Shown here in pieces: positions 24,384 to 32,178 of a stretch of 64,000 nt of DNA (positions are counted from its first letter, which is position 1; the number at the start of each line of letters is the position of its first letter). The notes beneath the pieces were generated by a model. It ran no database searches. It was not told where the DNA came from and was given only the letters and a program-made list of their open reading frames with translations. Position numbers and translations under genes: made by a program. Source of the stretch: UM-FILTER-38-24 sp041663205 (lineage in GTDB: Bacteria > Patescibacteriota > Gracilibacteria > UBA1369 > LOWO2-01-FULL-3); assembly GCA_041663205.1 (NCBI GenBank), contig JBAZQZ010000002.1, forward strand, positions 50,780 through 114,779. The letters are read 5' to 3'.

Positions 24384-26240
24384 ATGAATCGTTTTGCAAA
24401 AATATTGGCGGTGGTTATGGGAATCGTAATGTTCGGTTCACTTGCGGTGTGTGCGAGTTCCGTGAGTGGATTAACAGACTTCGAGACTACTTCTGTTTCT
24501 GCTACGAAATCCGTTGTTCTGCCGGAATCTCAGACTGTAAAAATAGACAAGGAGACTGCGAAAATCACCGTTTTGCTTGCCGATGAAAACGGCAATCCCG
24601 TGAGCGGACATGACGTAAGACTTATTTCAAGTTCGAATAATGACCTTGTTGTCCCCTTTTTCGGATCGAGTGTTTCGGGACAAAACGGAGAGGTTGTTTT
24701 CGAGGCTACATCAAAGGAAAACGGACTTACGACCTATATCGCTTTTGATTTGACTTCGAACACCGTGCTCGACGCCAAAGCAAAAGTTGTATATTTCGAC
24801 AATGGGAATTATCTTTTTGATGACAGCGGAAATTCTTCCGGGCCTGTTTCGAAGTTAAAATTTGATAATGTTCCTGCCACTGTTTACGCCGGGGACAGTA
24901 TGACTTTCAATTTGACGGCGCTGGATGCACAAAATCAAACTGTCACGGATTACAAAGGCACCGTGAAATTTTCGATAAACGGCTCCAATGCTTTTTATGC
25001 GTCGCTTCCGAATGATTATACTTTTACGACAAATGATGTCGGTGCGCACGCTTTTTCGCTTGCGTCCGCGTTTAAACAGGCCGGCACTTACAATGTTGAG
25101 GTGAGGGATACGACCACTCCTTCGGTTTATGGCGAATACACTTTTATTGTTTTGCCGAAGGGTTCGACTTCCGGAACAACTCAAGTGATCGGCACGACTT
25201 CTTCGATAACAATTACGAATCCTGTCGCGGGGACTTACAGCAATCCTTTGCAGGTTATCAGCGGAAATGCAAAATCCGGGGCGAAATTAAAAATTTTTGA
25301 TAACGATCTTGAAACCGGCTTTGCCAATGCGGATTCTTTCGGTGCGTTCACTTACACGACTGGCAAGCTCGCGGACGGTGAACATGCTATTTATGTCGTT
25401 TCTGTGGATGATACCGACGCAATTTTGGACAAAAGTGCGACTGTGACTTTCAGCGTTGATACCGAGGCGCCCGAGGTTTCGGAGATTGTCGTTACTCCTT
25501 CGAATTCCGTTACTCCAAACACAAAAATAACGATAAAACTCACTTCGAAAGAAACGCTTTCGAAGGCCACTCTTTCTTTCAATGGGAATCTTTACGAAAT
25601 GACGGATAGCGGGAAGGGCTACTACGAGACCTCTTTGAATGCACCTTCCGACAATGGCGACTATCCCCTATTGTTTGTAGTTTTGGACCAGCTTGGAAAT
25701 GAATCGATGATTGACCAAAAAACAAGTGTGAAAGTTTCGGCGGCGGGCAGCGGGGATTTTGAAAATTTGCCTGCGGCCAGCCTTGTCGGGGACGTTTCAA
25801 AGGTTACGGCTACGGCTTATGACCGCAAAGTTACATTGAATTGGGAAAAACCTGTGGTTGGAGGCGATAGCGTAAAAAATTATCGCGTGTATTACGGCGT
25901 TTCTCCAAATAAACTTACCGAGGCGGTCGACACGTTCACAAATTCCACGACTTGGTATATTGCGAATTTGCAAAACAATGTTTTGTATTATTTTGCGATA
26001 ATCGGTGTGGACAGCAAGGGAAATACGAGCGCGCATTTCAGCAATATCGTTTCCGCGACACCGAACTCTGTGGTCTCAAATGTGTCTTCTCCCGAAGTGC
26101 AAATGGGCCTTGCGGGCGGTGAGGCTGTCGCAGAGATGCCAAAAGACCCTTCTCAGGCCGGTCCGGAGGTGATTTGGATGGTTGTGATGTCGGCTTTCGG
26201 AGGGGCTTTCTATGTCAAATCTTCGAGGTTTTTTAAATAG
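24384..26240 (+). CDS. Exported Ig-like/fibronectin type III repeat protein with C-terminal anchor
   Basis: A 618-residue surface protein. Residues 1-25 are a signal peptide. Several beta-sandwich domains follow: an Ig-like/invasin-type domain (about 50-135, with ITVLLADENGNPVSGHDV), a second (about 155-260), a Big-type domain around 275-365, another around 365-455, and an FN3 domain (about 465-560, with KVTLNWEKP and NNVLYYFAI). Residues about 592-612 are hydrophobic and are followed by a short basic tail, so the protein is probably held in the membrane at its C-terminus. No sortase motif is seen. The role is likely adhesion or envelope structure. Confidence 0.8.
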   Translation: MNRFAKILAVVMGIVMFGSLAVCASSVSGLTDFETTSVSATKSVVLPESQTVKIDKETAKITVLLADENGNPVSGHDVRLISSSNNDLVVPFFGSSVSGQNGEVVFEATSKENGLTTYIAFDLTSNTVLDAKAKVVYFDNGNYLFDDSGNSSGPVSKLKFDNVPATVYAGDSMTFNLTALDAQNQTVTDYKGTVKFSINGSNAFYASLPNDYTFTTNDVGAHAFSLASAFKQAGTYNVEVRDTTTPSVYGEYTFIVLPKGSTSGTTQVIGTTSSITITNPVAGTYSNPLQVISGNAKSGAKLKIFDNDLETGFANADSFGAFTYTTGKLADGEHAIYVVSVDDTDAILDKSATVTFSVDTEAPEVSEIVVTPSNSVTPNTKITIKLTSKETLSKATLSFNGNLYEMTDSGKGYYETSLNAPSDNGDYPLLFVVLDQLGNESMIDQKTSVKVSAAGSGDFENLPAASLVGDVSKVTATAYDRKVTLNWEKPVVGGDSVKNYRVYYGVSPNKLTEAVDTFTNSTTWYIANLQNNVLYYFAIIGVDSKGNTSAHFSNIVSATPNSVVSNVSSPEVQMGLAGGEAVAEMPKDPSQAGPEVIWMVVMSAFGGAFYVKSSRFFK

Positions 26241-26254
26241 AAGTTATTGGCAAA

Positions 26255-26351
26255 GAGTGAGATATTTCAAATTTTCACTCACACTAAACGGTTTGCTCGG
26301 GCTAACATGTACGCCCTCGCAAATTTGTTTTCTTTGAGATTGTTAGGGCGT
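26255..26351. repeat. Two inverted repeats between the Ig/FN3 protein gene and yggT
   Basis: GAGTGA (26255-26260) with TCACTC (26275-26280) could form a terminator-like hairpin after the Ig/FN3 gene, without a T tract. ACGCCCT (26311-26317) with AGGGCGT (26345-26351) forms a second, wider stem just before the GTG start of yggT. I see no T-box or other riboswitch signature. Confidence 0.4.
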
Positions 26352-26375
26352 TAGTTCTCTGGTAGAATTTCGCTC

Positions 26376-26657
26376 GTGGTTATATATTATTTTTCACAAT
26401 TTGTTATTGTCTTGGGGAATTTGCTGACGTATGCGATTATCGGCAGAATTCTTTTTTCGTGGTTTTCGATGGGGAGCGGCGGGAGGCCGACAAACAGGTT
26501 CGCGATTATTTTGAATGATGTCACCGATCCTGTCATGAATCTTGCAAAAAAGATTCCGCACAGCATCGGAATGCTCGATCTTTCGCCGATGATTGCGATT
26601 ATAGGGATTGATTTAATTGTGAGGCTTGTTATATTTTTGTTGAGTAAAATTGCTTAA
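26376..26657 (+). CDS. YggT family membrane protein
   Basis: A 93-residue protein with two hydrophobic helices in the YggT pattern: an N-terminal helix ending IIGRILFSWF, a polar stretch with RPTNRFAIILNDVTDPVM, then a second helix (MIAIIGIDLIVRLVIFL). YggT proteins are found near cell division genes in many bacteria, but their function is uncertain. Translation appears to start at GTG 26376. The cysS gene follows after 17 nt and is probably co-transcribed. Confidence 0.85.
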   Translation: MVIYYFSQFVIVLGNLLTYAIIGRILFSWFSMGSGGRPTNRFAIILNDVTDPVMNLAKKIPHSIGMLDLSPMIAIIGIDLIVRLVIFLLSKIA

Positions 26658-26674
26658 TATTTTCGAAAAACGTT

Positions 26675-28066
26675 ATGAAAATTCACGATACAAAAACCGG
26701 GAAATTGGTGGAGTTTGAGCCGATTAAAAAGGGTAAGGTCGGGATATATGTGTGCGGGCCGACCGTTTACGATTTGGGGCATTTGGGGCACGGCAGAAGC
26801 GCGGTGTGTTTTGATTTGATACGCAGGTATTTGATTTACAAGGGGTACGAGGTGAATTTTGTGTCCAACTACACGGATATTGATGACAAAATGATAAATC
26901 GCGCGAAGGAGGAGGGAATTTCGGTTTCGCAATTGGCCGACAGGATTATTCCGGAGTATGCGAAGGATTATGCGGCGCTTGGGGTCACTCCTCCGGACAA
27001 AATGCCGAGGGCGACAGAAAATATTGCGGAGATGGTTTCGATCATTGAGAAACTTGAGAAAAAAGGGCATACTTACCTTCTGGATGACGGCGTTTATTTT
27101 GATGTAAAGTCGTATGAAAAATATGGCGAATTCAGCGGGCAGAAACTGGAAGATTTGAAGGTTGGCGCGCGAGTTGACGTGAAAGAGGGCAAAAAAAATC
27201 CTTACGATTTTGCGCTTTGGAAATTCAAAAAAGAGGGCGAGCCTTCCTGGGCCAGTCCTTGGGGCGAAGGGCGTCCCGGTTGGCATATTGAATGTAGTGC
27301 GATGAGTGCGAAATTTTTGGGCGAATCTTTTGATATTCACGGCGGTGGACTTGATCTCGTATTCCCCCATCACGAATGCGAGGTGGCGCAATCGCTTTGC
27401 GCTTTTGGCGAGAATGCCTTTGCGAAATACTGGATCCACAACGGGTTTATAAACATTGATAATGAAAAAATGAGCAAGAGTTTGGGGAATTTTTTCACGC
27501 TTCGCGACGTGTTCGGGAAATATGATCCGAAAGTTGTCAGGTTTATGTTTCTGCAGACCCATTACCGAAATCCGATAAATTTCAGTTTTGATTTATTGGA
27601 TCAGGCGAAAGCGGGGCTTATAAGGGTTCGGGATTGCATGAGAAATTTAAAATTTGAGAGTGAGAATTCTGTCGATGGTGTTTCTGATACCGATGTTGAA
27701 GAGAAGCTTTCCAGCGTAAAATCTGATTTTGAGAACGTGATGGACAATGATTTTGATACTTCTGGAGCACTTGGAGCAGTTTTCGATTTAGTGACTTTTG
27801 CCAATACATTGATTCAGTCAAAAAAACTTACAAAAAAATCTGCGAACGATATTGTCTCTTTGTTTGCTGATTTTGACAAAGTTTTAAACGTAATTTTCGA
27901 AGAAGAAAAAGACGTCGATGACGACATAAAGGCTCTTATAAAACAACGCGAAGAGGCACGAAAATCAAAAGACTTCGCAATGTCCGACAAGATCCGTGAT
28001 GAGCTCAAAGCAAAAGGAATTGAGCTCGAAGATACGGCTGGTGGAACAGTTTGGAAGAGGGGCTAA
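26675..28066 (+). CDS. cysS: Cysteinyl-tRNA synthetase
   Basis: CysRS charges tRNA-Cys. The 463-residue protein has zinc-ligand Cys27 in YVCGPTVYDL, the HIGH-type motif HLGHGRS, the GWHIECSAMS segment with a second zinc Cys, and the KMSKS motif. The length and order are normal. From about residue 347 to the end (from roughly 27716) the sequence recurs, diverged, in the open frame at 28382-28765, so the 3' end of this gene exists twice. Base usage of the last third may differ from the rest, so a chimeric gene is possible. Confidence 0.95.
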   Translation: MKIHDTKTGKLVEFEPIKKGKVGIYVCGPTVYDLGHLGHGRSAVCFDLIRRYLIYKGYEVNFVSNYTDIDDKMINRAKEEGISVSQLADRIIPEYAKDYAALGVTPPDKMPRATENIAEMVSIIEKLEKKGHTYLLDDGVYFDVKSYEKYGEFSGQKLEDLKVGARVDVKEGKKNPYDFALWKFKKEGEPSWASPWGEGRPGWHIECSAMSAKFLGESFDIHGGGLDLVFPHHECEVAQSLCAFGENAFAKYWIHNGFINIDNEKMSKSLGNFFTLRDVFGKYDPKVVRFMFLQTHYRNPINFSFDLLDQAKAGLIRVRDCMRNLKFESENSVDGVSDTDVEEKLSSVKSDFENVMDNDFDTSGALGAVFDLVTFANTLIQSKKLTKKSANDIVSLFADFDKVLNVIFEEEKDVDDDIKALIKQREEARKSKDFAMSDKIRDELKAKGIELEDTAGGTVWKRG

Positions 28067-28305
28067 TCTGCTGCTATTGCTATTGCGATTTCTGCGTTTA
28101 CTTCATCTCTTGCGGAATCTATACAATGTTCATGAGTTCCAAAGCGATCCGCGGCTCCTAAAGCTGTTGATGCGGGGATAACTGTCGTTGTGTGAATGTC
28201 TAAGCTTGTTGTTCTTCCGTCCATTTTGACTTTGACTGCGTTTCCCTCTTTTTTTGCTGTTAAGTCGTGATCTGGATAATGATCAAGACATTTGAATTGT
28301 ACCAT
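28063..28305 (-). CDS. Small protein of unknown function
   Basis: An 80-residue protein that I do not recognise. It is mixed polar with a DIHTTTVIPAS segment and an Asp/Ala/Glu-rich end (DSARDEVNAEIAIAIAAD). No signal peptide or membrane segment is seen. It lies between cysS and the partial second copy of the cysS 3' end, on the opposite strand, with 4 nt overlapping cysS. It has its own promoter with an operator-like inverted repeat. That arrangement suggests a small cassette inserted at the cysS 3' end. Confidence 0.6.
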   Translation of the reverse strand: MVQFKCLDHYPDHDLTAKKEGNAVKVKMDGRTTSLDIHTTTVIPASTALGAADRFGTHEHCIDSARDEVNAEIAIAIAAD

Positions 28306-28307
28306 GA

Positions 28308-28360
28308 TTTTGTGATTAAAGATTGGTTGGTAATTTTATCACAATTTAAACATTGCGCAA
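28308..28360 (-). promoter_or_regulatory. Promoter and operator-like repeat of the 80-residue gene
   Basis: On the minus strand TTGCGC (28360-28355) and TAAAAT (28338-28333) are 16 nt apart, with TG one base before the -10 box. TTGTGAT (28310-28316) and ATCACAA (28338-28344) form an inverted repeat that overlaps the -10 box and the start of the transcript. The same half-site occurs before the radical SAM gene. Confidence 0.55.
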
Positions 28361-28381
28361 GTTTATTCTTGTGAGAGCAGT

Positions 28382-28765
28382 GTGTCTTATTCAGGGGTTT
28401 GGGGCGAAAAATATTTGAAAGATTTTGAATATTACATGGATAATGATTTTGATACTTCCGGGGCTTTGGGTACCGTATTTAGCCTTATTTCTCAGATAAA
28501 TTCGATGGGGAATTTTCAAACTTTAAATAAACGAGAAATAGACGAGGCTGAAAAGTTTTTGAAAAGTGTTGATAAGGTTTTGAATGTAATTTTCGAAGAG
28601 GAAAAAGATGTTGATGAGGAGGTGAAGGCTTTGATTAAAAAACGTGAAGAAGCGCGAAAAGCAAAAGACTTCGCAATGTCTGACAAGATCCGTGACGAGC
28701 TTTTGACGAAAGGAATCATCCTCGAGGATACGGCGAACAGGACGGTTTGGAAGAGAGTTTTCTAG
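28382..28765 (+). pseudogene. Partial second copy of the cysS 3' end
   Basis: An open frame of 127 codons from a GTG at 28382. Apart from about 11 N-terminal residues it aligns with the last part of CysRS: MDNDFDTSGALG, VLNVIFEEEKDVD, KREEARKAKDFAMSDKIRDE and TVWKR are shared. It lacks the catalytic domain and both nucleotide-binding motifs. The DNA match is close in places, with a long nearly identical run around 28665-28700. The fragment is probably the left-over end of an earlier cysS after a small insertion or recombination. Expression as a separate tRNA-binding protein is possible but not supported by a clear start signal. Confidence 0.75.
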
Positions 28766-29058
28766 GAAAATGTTATTTCGCAACCTCTGCTGGCTACCGT
28801 TTGAAGTATCTCTATTGCTTTTGGGGAAACAGGGTCGGAAGCGGAAGATCGTGTAAAAATCATTTCTCTCCCACTACCGTGAGCTCTAATGTCAAGGCTA
28901 GCACCTAGATAGACTCCCAGATTCCTTTTCTCTGGGCCAGTGAATGCTATAGGGTCTTTTTCAGCAAGCCATTGTTGTTCCGATAGAAAAACCCTTACTA
29001 TTTTAAAATCATCTGGAATTTCAAGTTCAGCTGGTTTGTCTAATCCTTTTCCACTCAT
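28762..29058 (-). CDS. Small protein of unknown function
   Basis: A 98-residue soluble protein that I do not recognise. The middle has a hydrophobic-polar alternation (FKIVRVFLSEQQW, NLGVYLGASLDIRAHG) that suggests a small alpha/beta fold. A single Cys lies near the C-terminus. It follows the radical SAM gene on the same strand but has its own promoter inside a 13-bp inverted repeat. Its end overlaps that of the cysS fragment by 4 nt. A link to the radical SAM protein is only positional. Confidence 0.6.
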   Translation of the reverse strand: MSGKGLDKPAELEIPDDFKIVRVFLSEQQWLAEKDPIAFTGPEKRNLGVYLGASLDIRAHGSGREMIFTRSSASDPVSPKAIEILQTVASRGCEITFS

Positions 29059-29082
29059 TTTTTTAAGGTATTAATTTGTTAA

Positions 29083-29126
29083 GCTATTGCGCGAAGTATA
29101 GCATAGAACATAATTCGCGCAATAGC
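29083..29126 (-). promoter_or_regulatory. Promoter enclosed by a perfect 13-bp inverted repeat
   Basis: GCTATTGCGCGAA (29083-29095) and its exact reverse complement (29114-29126) flank an 18-nt loop. On the minus strand the repeat contains TTGCGC (29122-29117), a 16-nt spacer and TATACT (29100-29095) with TG one base before it. One arm covers the -35 box and the other the transcription start, as expected for an operator, though a hairpin ending the radical SAM transcript is also possible. Confidence 0.6.
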
Positions 29127-29131
29127 AGAGT

Positions 29132-30037
29132 TTAACCCAGCAAGTCTGCCATACATTTTGATCTGTCGCCGTTGCAGAGTGTGTTTGTGATTTCAAGGCG
29201 GGATTCGTCTACAAGTTGGCCGATGGGGTCGGTTTCCATTAGGTAGGGGCATCCGTATACGTTGTCGGAGGGATCTACGGAAAATATTTGTTCTCCGGCG
29301 GGACAGTATTTGTTTTCTTGTGCCAATTTTTCTCCCGCTGATCCTTTTTTGGGGCCGAAAGTGCCGTTTATACGGATTTCAAATTCTTCTTTCGGAAATC
29401 TTTTTCTTGCTTCGTCCACTTTTTGGAAAAATTCTTCTTTTTGTTCTTCCGTCAGCGCTTGTTTGTCTTGAGTTTTTGCGTTTCCGGATTTCATTAAATT
29501 GAAAAATACGACTCCGTCGGCACCTGTGGCTTTTACTTGATCGCACATTTCGTCCACTTCCTGATAATTTTCAGCATTGATCACGCAACCGAGTCTAACC
29601 CAAAAACCTTTTTCTTTTGCGGCACGTGTAACTCTTTCAACCACTTCTTTAAGCCCTTTATTTCCTCCTTTTTGATCTTTCGGGTCATAGCTTATTTGAA
29701 TTTCTTCAATCCCGTATTCTTTCAGCAGGTCAAATAATTCCGGTTTTTGATTCAGCAGAATTCCATTTGTCAGAATGTATTTTTGGTTGGCCGCTTGATA
29801 TGCTTTCAAATATTCCGGGTAAAGCAAATTTTCGGCTCCGGCTATGGATAATCGGAATTTGTCTCTTAGATTTTCCACGATTCTTAATGTGGACTGCGGG
29901 CTTCGTATGCCCTTGTACGGCAAATAACAACATCCGCAGTTCAAATTGCAGGATGCCGTGTCTGTCACCATAAGTACCACCTTTGGTACCGGTTCAAGAT
30001 ATTCTTTTGCTCGTTCTTTTAATGATAATGTTTTCAT
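29132..30037 (-). CDS. Radical SAM protein with C-terminal Cys cluster
   Basis: A 301-residue protein with an N-terminal CX3CX2C motif (Cys30, Cys34, Cys37 in CNLNCGCC), which binds the [4Fe-4S] cluster used with S-adenosylmethionine. The TIM-barrel-like middle has LTNGILLN and IQISYD. A SPASM-like C-terminal segment has Cys in YCPAGEQIF, VYGCPYL, NTLCNGD and SKC, giving about four Cys for an auxiliary cluster. Such enzymes often modify peptides (RiPPs) or assemble cofactors. Small unknown genes lie on both sides, so a peptide substrate is possible but none shows a clear precursor. An inverted-repeat-rich region lies upstream. Confidence 0.85.
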   Translation of the reverse strand: MKTLSLKERAKEYLEPVPKVVLMVTDTASCNLNCGCCYLPYKGIRSPQSTLRIVENLRDKFRLSIAGAENLLYPEYLKAYQAANQKYILTNGILLNQKPELFDLLKEYGIEEIQISYDPKDQKGGNKGLKEVVERVTRAAKEKGFWVRLGCVINAENYQEVDEMCDQVKATGADGVVFFNLMKSGNAKTQDKQALTEEQKEEFFQKVDEARKRFPKEEFEIRINGTFGPKKGSAGEKLAQENKYCPAGEQIFSVDPSDNVYGCPYLMETDPIGQLVDESRLEITNTLCNGDRSKCMADLLG

Positions 30038-30040
30038 GTT

Positions 30041-30118
30041 TTTTGTGATAAATAAATAAAAAAACCTTCCTTTTCAGGCAGGTCATATTTAGTGACTTAT
30101 CACAAAATTTTCCTGCCT
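30041..30118. promoter_or_regulatory. Nested inverted repeats upstream of the radical SAM gene
   Basis: TTTTGTGATAA (30041-30051) has a perfect reverse complement at 30097-30107. AGGCAGG (30076-30082) has one at 30112-30118. The first uses the same TTGTGAT half-site as the repeat before the 80-residue gene. The rest of the stretch to 30331, ahead of the plus-strand gene, shows no gene I can support; no promoter stands out. Confidence 0.5.
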
Positions 30119-30331
30119 AGAAGATATGATGATGGGCAGGCCTATGATGGAGACTTTTGCTCAGAGAGATCTGTGATTTGTAGATATTTGAGTTCATATA
30201 TTTGTGTATCTGCGGACTATTGTAGCACGAAAAATGGGGATGTCAAACGGCGTAAAGTTGACAAAGGCAGGAGGTGTTGTGTAGGATTGTTGGCGTGTTT
30301 TAGGAATAATCAAAATTTAACTAAACTTAGA

Positions 30332-31288
30332 ATGGGAAATGGTCAACAAGAAGGCGGAACGATTGCCCCGGAAGAAACAGCTTTGAGCGTGGAGGAACGT
30401 GCCACGGGGGAAATTGGAACTGCCGCCCCTCCAGATAAAAAAGGCGAAGAAATTAGCGCGTCGGTCGGAGAAAAGCTGAAGACAGTTGCTGCGGCTACAC
30501 CCTCCAGAGGTCCACTGATCCTTCTATCCAAAAGTCCACACACCCCTGAGCACAGAAACTATCTTGAAAAGGTTGTAGGAGAGAACCTTCCGAATGTGAG
30601 AACAGCCTTCGATAATGCAGGGATCGAAATCCCTCCAGATAATAAAATCTTTGATGCAATGGTCATGAGTGAGCTTTTTACCGGAGAAGAGATAGACTCA
30701 TTAATGAGAATAACTAGGGATCCTCGTCTTATAGTCCTTCCCCCTTGTTTTAGATCATATGCTGATTGTTTGAAGTTACTTAATAGAAATAGGCGAAGGG
30801 ATTATGAAGCTTTTGTCCCTATTTCCCTTTGGGGGGGCAGGTTTGATGAGAGTATATATACTGCTGAGGAACAAGCCGTAAGGCGTCTACAGGGAGATAA
30901 ATATATATACGGAATTGGAGAAGCGGAGGCAGAATTCAGAATGGAATGGTTGACTCCAAAAGATATAGTTGAAAACTTTAGAGAAAGAAATCCTCTACTA
31001 AGGCCGTCGACCCTTAGAGAATATACTGTTCTCCAAGTACAAGGATTTTACCCCATTGATACTTTCGGAGCAACGCTCCTAGCTAAAGAGGGTGCAGAAG
31101 GCGAAGTTTTCTGGATATCTTCTACTGATTCATCTGCGAGAAGCTGTATCGTTGCTGCTAGTAGGGCTGTCCCCGGTGATCATGTTCCAAGATTTGAGTT
31201 GGCAGCCGTGAAGGAGTCGGCTAGGTGTTTTGACCCTAATAGGGATTGCCGTATTCGTCCCGTATTAGCAAAACTCGCAACAAATTAA
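30332..31288 (+). CDS. Unknown soluble protein
   Basis: A 318-residue protein from the ATG at 30332. The open frame reaches back to 30092, but that part is Cys- and Arg-rich and unlike a protein start, and the region there is full of regulatory repeats. Residues 1-60 are polar, with many Glu, Ala and Gly, and probably disordered. From about residue 65 to 310 there is a mixed alpha/beta globular region with no motif I recognise. No signal peptide or membrane segment is visible. It belongs to the accessory stretch between cysS and the DUF2000 gene, and its codon choice looks less uniform than that of neighbouring core genes. Confidence 0.6.
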   Translation: MGNGQQEGGTIAPEETALSVEERATGEIGTAAPPDKKGEEISASVGEKLKTVAAATPSRGPLILLSKSPHTPEHRNYLEKVVGENLPNVRTAFDNAGIEIPPDNKIFDAMVMSELFTGEEIDSLMRITRDPRLIVLPPCFRSYADCLKLLNRNRRRDYEAFVPISLWGGRFDESIYTAEEQAVRRLQGDKYIYGIGEAEAEFRMEWLTPKDIVENFRERNPLLRPSTLREYTVLQVQGFYPIDTFGATLLAKEGAEGEVFWISSTDSSARSCIVAASRAVPGDHVPRFELAAVKESARCFDPNRDCRIRPVLAKLATN

Positions 31289-31293
31289 ATCAT

Positions 31294-31728
31294 CTACTGA
31301 TACAGTGAAAACTTTCCGGTGAATTCTTTCAGGATGTCTGTAGGGCCGAACATGACGATGCCGTAGTATTCAAGCTCTTCTTCGGGAGATGTGGCTGTTG
31401 CCTGTAATTGTTCTTGTGATGTGCCGAGGGTCATTGTGCCGGTGAAGTCCGAAAACGGGATTTTGCGGGCGATGCATTCGTTGCGGACGGTGCGGATTTT
31501 GTTTGAATTGTCAGCTTTTAATATGATGAATGGAAAGTGTGAAATGTTCGGGTGCGTGCCGCCGGTTTTGTCTTGATATTGCAAAAAACACATCTCTTCC
31601 GTTTTTACTGAGCCTCCTGCGAGGCCGGCCGTCATGTGTCCGAGCGCGTTCATGATACGCCCCGGTTCAATTTTTTTGTTGAGAACAGCGATGAAGCGTT
31701 TTGAGTTTTCGTCAGGGAGTGTGATCAT
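31294..31728 (-). CDS. DUF2000 family protein
   Basis: A 144-residue protein resembling the DUF2000 family, which has a peptidyl-tRNA hydrolase II-like fold. Typical are the N-terminal AVLNKKIEPGRIMNALGHM and the later ADNSNKIRTVRNECIARKI. The catalytic function of the family is unknown. It overlaps nothing and is followed on the minus strand by no obvious partner; two small membrane protein genes precede it. The start at 31728 is supported by the family-like beginning. Confidence 0.75.
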   Translation of the reverse strand: MITLPDENSKRFIAVLNKKIEPGRIMNALGHMTAGLAGGSVKTEEMCFLQYQDKTGGTHPNISHFPFIILKADNSNKIRTVRNECIARKIPFSDFTGTMTLGTSQEQLQATATSPEEELEYYGIVMFGPTDILKEFTGKFSLYQ

Positions 31729-31732
31729 GGGA

Positions 31733-31930
31733 TTATTTTATATTGATTTCAAGATTTTCCCCTTCCGGCAGGTCTTTGTTTACTTCTTCAGATATTTGGT
31801 TGGCTTTGTCTTGCATGTCCTCTTTGAGGTAAGAATTGATAATCCATGGAATAATATATACAACTACTATAACGGCTATTATGGCTAGAACTATTCTCAG
31901 TAGAATTATTTTACATGGAGTTTTGTTCAT
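31733..31930 (-). CDS. Small single-pass membrane protein
   Basis: A 65-residue protein from the ATG at 31930, with one hydrophobic helix (residues 9-30), a basic N-terminal end, and an acidic cytoplasmic or periplasmic tail rich in Glu, Asp and Asn. An upstream in-frame ATG at 31987 would overlap the previous gene and add a polar stretch. I do not recognise the family. Confidence 0.5.
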   Translation of the reverse strand: MNKTPCKIILLRIVLAIIAVIVVVYIIPWIINSYLKEDMQDKANQISEEVNKDLPEGENLEINIK

Positions 31931-31970
31931 AGGTGATTGGGTTATTTTATTTTGGTTTATTGTAGCATTT

Positions 31971-32171
31971 CTAGGAGAGGGCTTCAACTGCTTTCAAAAT
32001 TCCACCGATGATTAGTATGTAGCCGCCTATGTAAAGCCATTTCGGGGGAATTTTAAGAATCGGTTTTTCTTTGGTTGTCAGTTTGCCTTTTGTGTAAACA
32101 AGCCATATGCCGAGCAAAATGGCTACGATTACATCAACTGAATTAAATATTGCGTGGGCGAGGTTGTTCAT
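31971..32171 (-). CDS. Small two-helix membrane protein
   Basis: A 66-residue protein with two hydrophobic helices (about 10-27 and 46-62) joined by a Lys-rich loop (TKGKLTTKEKPILKIPP). The function is not recognised. It follows murC downstream (7 nt apart on the minus strand), so it is likely co-transcribed with it. Small proteins of this type are common in Patescibacteria but not characterised. Confidence 0.55.
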   Translation of the reverse strand: MNNLAHAIFNSVDVIVAILLGIWLVYTKGKLTTKEKPILKIPPKWLYIGGYILIIGGILKAVEALS

Positions 32172-32178
32172 GGTGGAG

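Noticed and set aside
26241..26375. T-box or riboswitch before yggT-cysS
   Set aside because: Inverted repeats exist, but no T-box core motif or other known signature was found.
30092..30331. Upstream extension of the unknown gene at 30332
   Set aside because: Cys- and Arg-rich, crosses inverted repeats, and is unlike the rest of the protein.
28063..31288. Insertion sequence or prophage in the accessory stretch
   Set aside because: No transposase, integrase or phage structural gene is present.
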